From: Actinomadura spongiicola
Lineage (GTDB): Bacteria > Actinomycetota > Actinomycetes > Streptosporangiales > Streptosporangiaceae
Direction of reading: 5' to 3'
NCBI RefSeq assembly: GCF_003432485.1
Contig: NZ_QVNQ01000003.1
Location: 434,001 to 498,000 of the forward strand
Length of the DNA stretch: 64,000 nucleotides
Under the pieces are notes generated by a model, which was not told where the DNA came from, made no database searches, and saw only the letters and a program-made list of their open reading frames with translations. A program made the position numbers and the translations under genes. Shown here piece by piece: positions 35,794-42,979 of this stretch; position 1 is the stretch's first letter, and the number at the start of each line of letters is the position of its first letter.

Positions 35794-36052
35794 GCCTGGC
35801 CCGATCCGGACGGAGCCCATGGAACCCGGGCAATCATGATCGACATTCAATTCGCGGCCGGGGCCGTTCCCCTATCCTGTCCGATTCGCGGGGTTTACTG
35901 GTAATAGGGGCGTTAGAGATACGCGGCGCCGGGGTTCGGGGCACGCGCCGCGGCCGCCACCGTCCGTGATCGGGCGAGTCCCGTCCCGGTGGTATGGGCT
36001 GGTCGGCGGCCCTACACTTGGGGCCTGGGAGTGAGCACTGGAGAGAATCGGC

Positions 36053-36553
36053 ATGGGCAGAATTCGCGATGAGGACTTCCTGCTCCTGTGGCGCGAACAC
36101 GGGAAAGAACTGCCGTGGCGGGGGTACGCCCAGCGGCTGAGCGTGCTCGTCGACGACGAGGTGACGGAAAGCTACGTCCGGGTCTGGGTGCAGCGTAACC
36201 GCGAACGCCTCCGAACGGAGTACGGAATCACCGTCGGGGCGCGCCATGTGCGCGCCGACCGCGAATTCGAGGCATGGCCGAACCTGCCGCGCCAGGAGCG
36301 TAATCAAAGCCTCTACCGGCTGCTGGAATACCATGCGCGGGCCCGGCAGCTCGGGGTCGAGAACCTGGCCGGGTCGATCCGCGAGATGTACGTGACCGCC
36401 GTACGCAACCTGCGCGCCGACAATCAAATCATCCGGTACGACCCGGAATGCGGCCTGTACCGGTCGAGCCGCACCCCCGAAGAGGAGCGGGCCGATCCGC
36501 AGTACGAACGGATCTCCGAGCCGAAAGAATCCTACGCGGCCCGACACGGGTAG
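36053..36553 (+). CDS. Hypothetical protein
   Basis: Protein of 166 residues, mostly helical and rich in Arg, Glu and Tyr, beginning MGRIRDEDFLLLWREHGKEL after a GGAGAG ribosome site. The middle segment ERNQSLYRLLEYHARARQLG and the end QYERISEPKESYA are polar. It has no membrane segment and no recognisable motif. Composition is less GC-rich than neighbours. TACACT at 36013-36018 could be the -10 box of its promoter. Function unknown. Confidence 0.65.
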   Translation: MGRIRDEDFLLLWREHGKELPWRGYAQRLSVLVDDEVTESYVRVWVQRNRERLRTEYGITVGARHVRADREFEAWPNLPRQERNQSLYRLLEYHARARQLGVENLAGSIREMYVTAVRNLRADNQIIRYDPECGLYRSSRTPEEERADPQYERISEPKESYAARHG

Positions 36554-36673
36554 AACAGAAAACACATTGGACCCCATGTTGCCCTGTTGTCAGCCGTGTC
36601 ACTCTTGTACGTTTGTGTTTGGAAGACATCCTTAAGGGCAGCGCGCTACCACGCCGGGGTTGGGAGAGGCAGG

Positions 36674-36940
36674 GTGAGCGATATCGGGTCAGTGGCCTTC
36701 GCGCGGGAGATCGCCGACGCGAAACTCATCTCACCCGCGGGCGGCGCGATCGTCTTCGTGGCCGGCGGAATGCTCATCGCCTGCGACCGCCCGGACGACA
36801 TCACCGAACAGGACAATGCCTGGTTGGACGATGTATTGGACGGCTACGGCGTGACCGAACTGCCACCGCCCTGCCATATCGACGAGGGCGAACTCGCAGG
36901 CTGGCGATACTGGACGCTGGAACTGCGCGACCACGCCTGA
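36674..36940 (+). CDS. Hypothetical small protein
   Basis: Protein of 88 residues from GTG 36674, preceded by GAGAGGCAGG. It reads SDIGSVAFAREIADAKLISP then a strand GGAIVFVAGGMLIACDRPDD and an acidic end with LPPPCHIDEGELAGWRYW. An ATG extension at 36587 has no ribosome site. Function unknown. It follows the previous hypothetical gene after 120 bases and may belong to the same regulated patch. Confidence 0.6.
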   Translation: MSDIGSVAFAREIADAKLISPAGGAIVFVAGGMLIACDRPDDITEQDNAWLDDVLDGYGVTELPPPCHIDEGELAGWRYWTLELRDHA

Positions 36941-37088
36941 CGCACGCCGCGCGGGCCGCCCTCGTCCATCCCGAAATTGCCGAAAGCGGCACGGCCGGCG
37001 GCCGGACGGCTCCGCGTTCTCCGGCCACCGCCGGTTCTCCCGCCGCGTTCCCTTCCTTCGCCGCCAGAGTCGCCGGGCGGCGAAAGAA

Positions 37089-37121
37089 GGGACCGGGGCC
37101 GCCCCCGCGTGCCCCGGTCCC
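37089..37121. terminator. Strong hairpin between small convergent genes
   Basis: GGGACCGGGGC (37089-37099) pairs perfectly with GCCCCGGTCCC (37111-37121), an 11-base-pair stem. It lies between the end of the 36674 gene and the end of the opposite-strand gene at 37192, so it can serve both. Confidence 0.7.
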
Positions 37122-37162
37122 TCGCCATATGGACCCTCGCCGTGGGTCCTCGCCGTGCTATT

Positions 37163-37783
37163 TCACCGTGTTATCTCGCTGTATTCCCTCGTTATGCCGG
37201 GCGGGCGGCCTCGACCGCGCGACGGGGACGGGACGGGTACCGCCCCGTCCCGTGGGCGGGCACCCGCCGCCGGAGCACGGTCAGGCGCACGATCCTGAAC
37301 GGGCTGGGCGCCCCCTCCGGCCACACCCCGTGCACCGTCAGCAGGCAGGCGCCGCACTGGGAGCACACGTGCAGCGGCTCCAGGAGCGACCGATCCGCCA
37401 GCCGTCCGAGGACGATCTCCAGCGTGGGTATCTGCGCGCAGCCCCGCTGGGGTCCCTCGCACCGGTCCCGTTCGCGTCTGTCCCGTTCGCGCCTGTCCTG
37501 TTCCTGCCTGTCCTGTTCGTGCCTGTCCTGTTCGTGCATGGCTGCCTCTCCTGTGACGTCCACGTCCGCGCCGCGCGCCCCTCACGGGCGCGGACGCCGG
37601 TGTCTCGCAGCGCCTCAGCGGGCTTCCGCACCCGCAGGCGCACGACCTGCGCCGACCGTGCCGCCAGCGCTCCCACAGGACCGCGAGCGAGCAGATGAGC
37701 AGCGCCGCGAGCAGCACCGAAAGCGCCGAATCGGCGCCGCCATGGATCCGCTCGAAGCCGAGAATGTTGGCGTTACCCTCCAT
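37163..37783 (-). CDS. Small membrane protein frame of uncertain 3' end
   Basis: Starts at ATG 37783 with an excellent ribosome site (AGGAGAGAGGAG). The first 60 residues look real: MEGNANILGFERIHGGADSA then a hydrophobic helix LSVLLAALLICSLAVLW and a basic Cys-rich SCACGCG. From about residue 75 the frame runs through the repeat-bearing gene at 37192-37539 in another register and yields Arg/Gly/Thr-rich sequence that looks like a shadow. Either the true protein is short and a stop was lost by frameshift, or two same-strand genes overlap. The 206-residue length should not be trusted. Confidence 0.4.
   Translation of the reverse strand: MEGNANILGFERIHGGADSALSVLLAALLICSLAVLWERWRHGRRRSCACGCGSPLRRCETPASAPVRGARRGRGRHRRGSHARTGQARTGQAGTGQARTGQTRTGPVRGTPAGLRADTHAGDRPRTAGGSVAPGAAARVLPVRRLPADGARGVAGGGAQPVQDRAPDRAPAAGARPRDGAVPVPSPSRGRGRPPGITREYSEITR
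37192..37539 (-). CDS. Small protein with pentapeptide repeats and a Cys motif
   Basis: Protein of 115 residues starting at ATG 37539 behind AGGAGAG. Residues 2-26 are five tandem pentads, HEQDR, HEQDR, QEQDR, RERDR, RERDR, strongly charged and helical. The body has LEIVLGRLADRSLLEPLHVC then SQCGACLLTVHGVWP. CxxC with two more Cys upstream may form a small zinc site. Codon use is strongly GC at third positions, supporting this frame over the overlapping one. Function unknown. Confidence 0.6.
   Translation of the reverse strand: MHEQDRHEQDRQEQDRRERDRRERDRCEGPQRGCAQIPTLEIVLGRLADRSLLEPLHVCSQCGACLLTVHGVWPEGAPSPFRIVRLTVLRRRVPAHGTGRYPSRPRRAVEAARPA
37462..37536 (-). repeat. Five tandem 15-base repeats inside the small gene
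   Basis: Five 15-base units, the purest being GAACAGGACAGGCAC-type, encode the HEQDR/RERDR pentads. Length change by replication slippage would keep the frame. Confidence 0.8.
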
Positions 37784-38047
37784 GGCTCCTCTCTCCTGGC
37801 CGAGGGCTCCGGAATGAGCCCTCCCGCCACGGTCGCGATGCGGACCTATTGTTACATGGGCTAAAGACTCGGCAGGTCACGGGAACATCTCATTTACTCT
37901 TGTCGGAGAACGCGGGCCGACCGACGCACGAGAAGGGAGGTTCCGCGCATGACCAATGGACCCTGCCCCGCCCGGAGATGGGGTACGGTCAAGCGAAATA
38001 TCCCTATATTCGACACGGCTCCGGGCAGGCGACTCCCGGAAAGCGGC

Positions 38048-38076
38048 GCACCCCCCGGCACGAGGCCGGGGGGTGC
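38048..38076. terminator. Perfect 12-base-pair hairpin
   Basis: GCACCCCCCGGC-acgag-GCCGGGGGGTGC. A very stable stem in the gap between the small-gene cluster and ald; it may end a short transcript starting near 37850-37950. Confidence 0.55.
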
Positions 38077-38209
38077 GGATCGGCGGGGCGTCCAGCTCCG
38101 TCCGGCAGCGCGGCGGCGCTGCCGGGTCCCCCCGTGAGCGGACGCGCACCCGCGGACCGTGCCGGCACGGCGAACCGGCACGGTGGTTCCAGGGCGAGAT
38201 CCGGCCGAA

Positions 38210-38249
38210 CCGGCCTGCCCCCTCTCCCCCCGAAGAAGGGGCAGGCCGG
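38210..38249. terminator. Perfect 12-base-pair hairpin
   Basis: CCGGCCTGCCCC (38210-38221) pairs with GGGGCAGGCCGG (38238-38249) over a 16-base loop. Second strong hairpin of the same gap. Confidence 0.5.
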
Positions 38250-38518
38250 TCCCATCACCACGGTGCGGCCATCACACCCGCCCGATCCGATCTCCGGACC
38301 GGGCGAGAACGACTATAGCCCATGTAACAACGAGGCGCAATCTCAAAAGAAAGCCTGGGATTACATGCTCAGAGCACTTGCCGAGGAGGATTAGCCCATG
38401 TAACTTACTCATGTCTCACCGGAAACCGGAACCCGTCACAGAGGCTCGACGGACCCGATTACCGGACGAGACGCCGATTTCGGGCTCACTCCCAGGTAGC
38501 GACCGGTCGGCGGATGGC

Positions 38519-38554
38519 GAGAGGCCCTCGGTTCCCGTGCACCGAGGGCCTCTC
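38519..38554. terminator. Perfect 13-base-pair hairpin upstream of ald
   Basis: GAGAGGCCCTCGG (38519-38531) pairs with CCGAGGGCCTCTC (38542-38554) over a 10-base loop. No T-run follows. It lies 185 bases before the ald start with no gene directly ahead of it on the plus strand, so it may close a small RNA transcript from this gap. Confidence 0.6.
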
Positions 38555-38739
38555 GTCGTGTGACGCCGCAAACCGCCCGTCGGGTCGTCCGCCGTCGCTC
38601 GCCGCGCCGCCCCTACTTCCTGCGGGAATTACACCCTGTCATCAGGACCGGGGATGAACTTACACACTGCAAGTGGGCACGGCGCCGTCCGGCCACCACG
38701 CTGGAGACGTACCACCGGTCACCGTCAACGGAGGCTCCC

Positions 38740-39855
38740 GTGAAGATCGGCGTCCCGCGCGAGGTCAAGAACCACGAGTACCGCGTGGCCATCACCCCGG
38801 CGGGTGTCCACGAGCTGACCCGCCATGACCACGAGGTGTTCGTCGAACGCGGCGCCGGACTCGGCTCCGCCGTGCCCGACGACGACTATGTCGCCGCGGG
38901 CGCCAAGATCCTCGACGGCCCGGACGAGGTGTGGGCCGAGGGCGACCTGATCCTCAAGGTCAAGGAGCCCATCGAGCCCGAGTACCCGCGGATGCGCCAG
39001 GGCCAGGTCCTGTTCACGTACCTCCACCTGGCCGCGTCCCGGGCCTGCACCGACGCGCTGCTGTCCGCCGGCGTGACCGCGATCGCGTACGAGACCGTCC
39101 AGCTCCCCGACCGCTCCCTGCCGTTGCTGGCCCCGATGTCGGAGGTCGCCGGTCGCCTGGCCCCGCAGGTCGGCGCCTACAACCTGATGGCGTCCAACGG
39201 GGGCCGCGGCGTCCTGCCCGGCGGGGTGCCCGGGGTGTCCCCGGCCAAGGTGGTCGTGATCGGCGGTGGCGTGTCCGGCCTCAACGCGGCGCAGATCGCC
39301 GTCGGAATGGGCGCGGACGTGACCGTCCTGGACGTCAACGTCGACCGCCTCCGCCACATCGACGCCATCTACCAGGGCCGCCTCCGCACGCTGGTGTCCA
39401 GCGCCTACTCCGTCGAGCAGGAGGCCCGCGCCGCCGACCTCGTCATCGGCGCCGTGCTGATCCCCGGTGCCAAGGCCCCGAAGCTCGTCTCCAACGACCT
39501 CGTCGCCGGCATGAAGGCGGGTTCCGTCCTCGTCGACATCGCCATCGACCAGGGCGGCTGCTTCGAGGACTCCCGTCCGACCACCCACGCCGACCCCACC
39601 TACAAGGTGCACGACTCGTTGTTCTACTGCGTGGCGAACATGCCGGGCTCCGTCCCGAACACGTCCACCTACGCCCTCACCGGGGTCACGCTCCCCTACG
39701 CCGTCCAGATCGCCGACAAGGGCTGGGAGGGGGCCCTCCGGTCCAACGCGGCCCTGGCCCGGGGCCTCAACACCCACGTCGGCGCGCTGGTCTACGAGCA
39801 CGTGGCGGAGGCCCACAACCTCCCCCACACTCCCCTCTCCTCGATCCTGGAGTAG
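38740..39855 (+). CDS. ald: Alanine dehydrogenase
   Basis: NAD-dependent interconversion of L-alanine and pyruvate plus ammonia, cytosolic, homohexameric in the family. GTG 38740 with GGAGG upstream gives 371 residues, exactly the usual length, while longer in-frame starts give a basic tail foreign to the family. Seen: [34 protein letters not shown] with the substrate Lys, FTYLHLAA with the catalytic His, the NAD site [20 protein letters not shown], and ASNGGRGVL. No Lrp/AdeR-like activator gene is adjacent. Confidence 0.97.
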   Translation: MKIGVPREVKNHEYRVAITPAGVHELTRHDHEVFVERGAGLGSAVPDDDYVAAGAKILDGPDEVWAEGDLILKVKEPIEPEYPRMRQGQVLFTYLHLAASRACTDALLSAGVTAIAYETVQLPDRSLPLLAPMSEVAGRLAPQVGAYNLMASNGGRGVLPGGVPGVSPAKVVVIGGGVSGLNAAQIAVGMGADVTVLDVNVDRLRHIDAIYQGRLRTLVSSAYSVEQEARAADLVIGAVLIPGAKAPKLVSNDLVAGMKAGSVLVDIAIDQGGCFEDSRPTTHADPTYKVHDSLFYCVANMPGSVPNTSTYALTGVTLPYAVQIADKGWEGALRSNAALARGLNTHVGALVYEHVAEAHNLPHTPLSSILE

Positions 39856-39882
39856 GCACCGTGATCGTCGCCAGCGCATAAA

Positions 39883-39903
39883 GTACCCATAGGGGACGTC
39901 CCC
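39883..39903 (+). promoter_or_regulatory. Probable CsoR operator
   Basis: Near-palindrome GTaCCCaTaGGGgAC (39883-39897) overlapped by a perfect palindrome GGGGACGTCCCC (39892-39903), 20 bases before the csoR start. C/G-rich palindromes with a TACCC..GGG core are the usual CsoR targets, so this suggests autorepression relieved by Cu(I). Confidence 0.6.
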
Positions 39904-39923
39904 CGAGGATTGCGAGGACGGAG

Positions 39924-40223
39924 ATGGCGACGAGCGAGACCCCCACCCGCGGGTACACCGCCACCAAGGACCAGTTGCAGACGCGGCTGGCCAGGATCGA
40001 GGGCCAGGTGCGCGGCATCGACCGGATGGTCGAGGAGGACCGCTACTGCATCGACATCCTCACCCAGATCAGCGCCGTCCAGGCCGCGCTGGACAAGGTG
40101 GCGCTGGGGCTGCTGGACGGGCACGTGCGGCACTGCGTGGCGGAGGGCGCGGAGGAGGGCAAGGGCGACGCGATGTCGACCGAGCTGATGGCGGCCGTGG
40201 GGAGGCTCATGCGCCGCGGTTGA
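39924..40223 (+). CDS. csoR: CsoR-type copper-sensing repressor
   Basis: All-helical DUF156 repressor of 99 residues. The Cu(I) ligand set Cys-His-Cys is complete: Cys in EEDRYCIDIL, His and Cys in GHVRHCVAEG. LQTRLARIEGQVRGIDRMVE is the family N-terminal helix. It would release DNA when Cu(I) binds. No copZ or copper ATPase gene is next to it. The converging gene encodes CutA, linked historically to copper tolerance, and a CopD-CtaG fusion lies 8 kb away. Confidence 0.92.
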   Translation: MATSETPTRGYTATKDQLQTRLARIEGQVRGIDRMVEEDRYCIDILTQISAVQAALDKVALGLLDGHVRHCVAEGAEEGKGDAMSTELMAAVGRLMRRG

Positions 40224-40312
40224 ACGGTCATTCGCGCGGCTCGGCACGTTCCATGTTCTCGACGAGCCCGCGCCGGCCGTGCGTGTGACGTCCGGCGGCG
40301 CGGGAGGCGCCA

Positions 40313-40675
40313 TCAGACGTCGGTGTCGTCCGCCACGGCCTCGTCGCGTTCGCCCGGCTCGGTCTGCTCGGTGATCCAGGCGAGATAGTCCATGCTGCCC
40401 GCCACCACCGGCGTCGCGATGATCTCCGGGGTGTCGTAGGAGTGCAGCTCGGTGATCAGTGTGGCCAGTTCGTCGAACCGGTCGGCGGAGGTCTTGAACA
40501 GCACCATCCACTCCTCCGCCGACTCGATCTCGTCCTCCCACCAGTAGGTGCTCGCGATCGGGCCGATGAGCTGCGCGCACGCCGCCAGCCGCTCGGCGAC
40601 CGCGGACTTCGCCAGCTCCGCGGCCTCGGCGCGGGAGTCGGTCGTGGTCGTCACCTGCACGTAAGCGTGGGCCAT
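40313..40675 (-). CDS. cutA: Divalent-cation tolerance protein CutA
   Basis: Trimeric PII-like fold protein of 120 residues. VQVTTTTDSRAEAAELAKSA, RLAACAQLIGPIASTYWWED, EEWMVLFKTSADRFDEL and ELHSYDTPEIIATPVVAGS are all conserved family blocks, including the Cys of AACAQ. The function is not firmly known despite the copper-tolerance name. Starts at ATG 40675; converges with csoR. Confidence 0.93.
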   Translation of the reverse strand: MAHAYVQVTTTTDSRAEAAELAKSAVAERLAACAQLIGPIASTYWWEDEIESAEEWMVLFKTSADRFDELATLITELHSYDTPEIIATPVVAGSMDYLAWITEQTEPGERDEAVADDTDV

Positions 40676-40728
40676 GGCACGACTCCTTCCCGTTCGCCGT
40701 CCGGGCACGCCCCCGGTCCCGGCACGGT

Positions 40729-42609
40729 CTACTCGACCGGGCGGACGACGAGGGCGCTGCCGCCGCCCCGCCGCGTCGGCTCCGCGACCGCCTGGACCAG
40801 CCCCGGCCGCAGGATCTCCAGCGCCGTGGCGGCGCCGATGACGCCCGTGGGCGGGCCGGGGAACGGATCCAGCCGGTGACCACGTGCGGCCAGCTCCCGC
40901 CCGTAGGCGTCGATGAACGCCTGCTCGGCGAAGACCTGCGGGGTGTTGCGCTGTGTCGCGCGGGGGGCGGTCAGCGCGGCGGGCAGGGTCATCCCGAGGT
41001 CGAGCCGGTTGATCAGGATCTGCAGGACGGTGGTGATGATGGTCGACCCGCCGGGCGTGCCGAGGGCCAGCCGCGGGCTGCCGTCCTTGAGCACGAGCGT
41101 CGGCGCCATGCTGCTCCGCGGCCGCTTGCGCGGCCCCGGGAGGTTGGGGTCCGGTGGGCTCCCGGGCGGGGGCGGCTGGAAGGAGAAGTCGGTCAGCTGG
41201 TTGTTGAGGAGGAACCCGCGTCCGGGGACGGTGATCCCGCTGCCGCCGAACTGCTCGATCGAGATCGTGTAGGCGGCGACGTCGCCCCACCTGTCGGCGA
41301 CGACGAGGTGGGTGGTCTGCGGACCCTCGAACGCCAGCGCCCGGGTCTGGGTGCCGGGCGGGACGCACGGCTCGTAGACGCCGTCCGGCGAACCGGGCGC
41401 GACGGGCGCGACGGCGGCCTCGTTCGGCTTGATCAGGCAGGCGCGCTCGCGGGCGAACCCGGGTGCCAGCAGCTCGGCCAGCGGCACGTTCACCTTGTCG
41501 GCGTCGCCCAGGTAGCGGGCGCGGTCGGCGTAGGCGAGCTTCGACGCCTCCAGGTAGTAGTGCAGGGCGGTGACCGGGTCGCGCCGGTCGAGCCGGAAGT
41601 TGCCGAGAATGTTCAGCGCCTCCCCCACCGTCGCGCCGCCGGACGACGACGGCGGCATCCCGTACACGTCCATCCCCCGGTAGGCGACGTGGGTGGGTTC
41701 GCGGACCAGCGCCCGGTAGGCGTCCAGGTCGTCGCGTGTCATCAGGCCGGGACGGACGTTCCGGGTCGAGGACGGGTCCACCGGCGGCCTGGCGACCGTC
41801 CGGACGATCTCCTTGCCGAGCCGTCCCTCGTAGAACCAGTCGGTGCCGCGTTTCGCCACCTGCCGGTAGGTGTCGGCGAGGTCGGGGTTGCGGAACACCG
41901 AGCCGACCGCGGGCGGCTTCCCGTCCGGCAGGAACAGCTCGCGGGTGGGGACGATGTCGCGGAAACGGGCCGCGTTCGCCGCCGTCTGGTCGTGGAACTC
42001 CTGGTCCACGACGAAACCGCGGTCGGCGATCCTGATGGCGGGGCGCAGCAGGTCGTCCAGGTCGCGGGTGCCGAAGCGGCGCAGCCCGAGGTCCCACTGC
42101 GCGAGGGTGCCGGGCACGCCGACGCCGAGCCCGCTGGTGACGGCCTGGTCGAACGGGAGCGGCGCGCCGGTCGCCGGGTCGAGGAACGCGTCCGGGCCCA
42201 TTCGCTTCGGCGCGAACTCGCGTCCGTCGATGGCGTGCACGCGGCGGGTCTTCGCGTCGTAGTAGGTGAGGTAGCCGCCACCGCCGATCGCCGCCACGTA
42301 CGGCTCGGTGACACCGAGGGTCGCCCCGGCGGCGACGGCCGCGTCCATGGCGTTGCCGCCCTGCCGCAGCACCTCCAGCGCGGTGCGGCTCGCGTCCGGG
42401 TCGACCGTCGACACCGCGCCGCCGTACCCGGTCGCGACCGGTTGCTTGACCGGTGGTCGGGGGTGCGTCGCCGCCGCGGGCACGGTCAGCGACGCGGTGG
42501 CGGCGAGCGCGAGCACGAGGACGGCCGCGCGGCGCCGGGCGCGGGACGGCCCGGAACCCGGTCGTGGTCTCGGACTCGGTGTCTTCGAGGACGATGGGGA
42601 GCGCGGCAT
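40729..42609 (-). CDS. ggt: Gamma-glutamyltransferase
   Basis: Secreted or cell-wall enzyme of 626 residues that cleaves gamma-glutamyl bonds and matures by self-cleavage. ATG 42609 follows TTGGAGG. The signal peptide runs to about residue 48 (RRRAAVLVLALAATASLTVPAAA). The large subunit contains GGNAMDAAVAAGATLGVTEP and the GGGGYLTYYD strand. The catalytic Thr is the second Thr of PQTTHLVVADRWGD, the N-terminus of the small subunit. GRGFLLNNQLTDF and LGTPGGSTIITTVLQ follow as usual. Possible substrates include ergothioneine/mycothiol-related gamma-glutamyl compounds or glutathione. Confidence 0.95.
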   Translation of the reverse strand: MPRSPSSSKTPSPRPRPGSGPSRARRRAAVLVLALAATASLTVPAAATHPRPPVKQPVATGYGGAVSTVDPDASRTALEVLRQGGNAMDAAVAAGATLGVTEPYVAAIGGGGYLTYYDAKTRRVHAIDGREFAPKRMGPDAFLDPATGAPLPFDQAVTSGLGVGVPGTLAQWDLGLRRFGTRDLDDLLRPAIRIADRGFVVDQEFHDQTAANAARFRDIVPTRELFLPDGKPPAVGSVFRNPDLADTYRQVAKRGTDWFYEGRLGKEIVRTVARPPVDPSSTRNVRPGLMTRDDLDAYRALVREPTHVAYRGMDVYGMPPSSSGGATVGEALNILGNFRLDRRDPVTALHYYLEASKLAYADRARYLGDADKVNVPLAELLAPGFARERACLIKPNEAAVAPVAPGSPDGVYEPCVPPGTQTRALAFEGPQTTHLVVADRWGDVAAYTISIEQFGGSGITVPGRGFLLNNQLTDFSFQPPPPGSPPDPNLPGPRKRPRSSMAPTLVLKDGSPRLALGTPGGSTIITTVLQILINRLDLGMTLPAALTAPRATQRNTPQVFAEQAFIDAYGRELAARGHRLDPFPGPPTGVIGAATALEILRPGLVQAVAEPTRRGGGSALVVRPVE

Positions 42610-42979
42610 CGGGCCTCCAAGGGAACACGGCGCCCCTACGGTTTCATCGATCTTCGCCGGATGCCACCGTCCGCACCGGCCGACCCCGGACGTCGTGCCC
42701 CGGGACGGCGGACAAAGATCGTAAAGCGCTTTCCGCCCAGCCATTTAAACGATTTCGTCCGGAACGTTCCATGAGAAACTCAATCAAGCGTGTGCCGTCC
42801 GTGAGGGCGGCGCCGCGGCACGTCGCCGACCTGCCGGTTTGGCAGGATTCGACAACGGCTCTATGACATGGATCACCCCGAAAACGTTGCGATTATGCTC
42901 ATACCTGGTGAATTCTTAGGGATTCGACAAGCCGTCACCTCGCGAACAGCGGCGCGGGTTCAGGCCTGGGGGGATACCT
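42610..42979. other. Intergenic region between ggt and the permease
   Basis: Divergent 370-base region, clearly A/T-richer around 42750-42930. It holds a small hairpin CTGCC-ggttt-GGCAG near 42832 and the decamer GATTCGACAA twice (about 42848 and 42923), 75 bases apart. The region probably contains promoters for both genes; I see no supported gene in it. Confidence 0.4.

Larger units (their letters stand above)
37849..38404. repeat. Three copies of a TTACATGGGCTA element around an apparently non-coding segment
   Basis: TTGTTACATGGGCTA at 37849-37863 is repeated exactly, inverted, at 38316-38330 (TAGCCCATGTAACAA). TTAGCCCATGTAAC at 38391-38404 is a 14-base match in the second orientation. The first copy lies 66 bases upstream of the small membrane-protein start. 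The segment between them holds two strong hairpins and no convincing gene, apart from a 62-codon frame at 37949-38137 with a good ribosome site. Either a regulator binds all three sites, or the outer pair are ends of a small non-autonomous element. Confidence 0.6.

Noticed and set aside
37949..38137. 62-codon frame with a good GGGAGG ribosome site
   Set aside because: The sequence is Arg/Pro/Gly-rich, crosses a perfect hairpin and has no recognisable feature; kept only as a possibility within the repeat region.
37849..38394. Longer frame ending KKAWDYMLRALAEED
   Set aside because: The last 20 residues look protein-like, but the rest crosses two hairpins and is Pro/Gly/Arg-rich; no start with a ribosome site near the plausible end.
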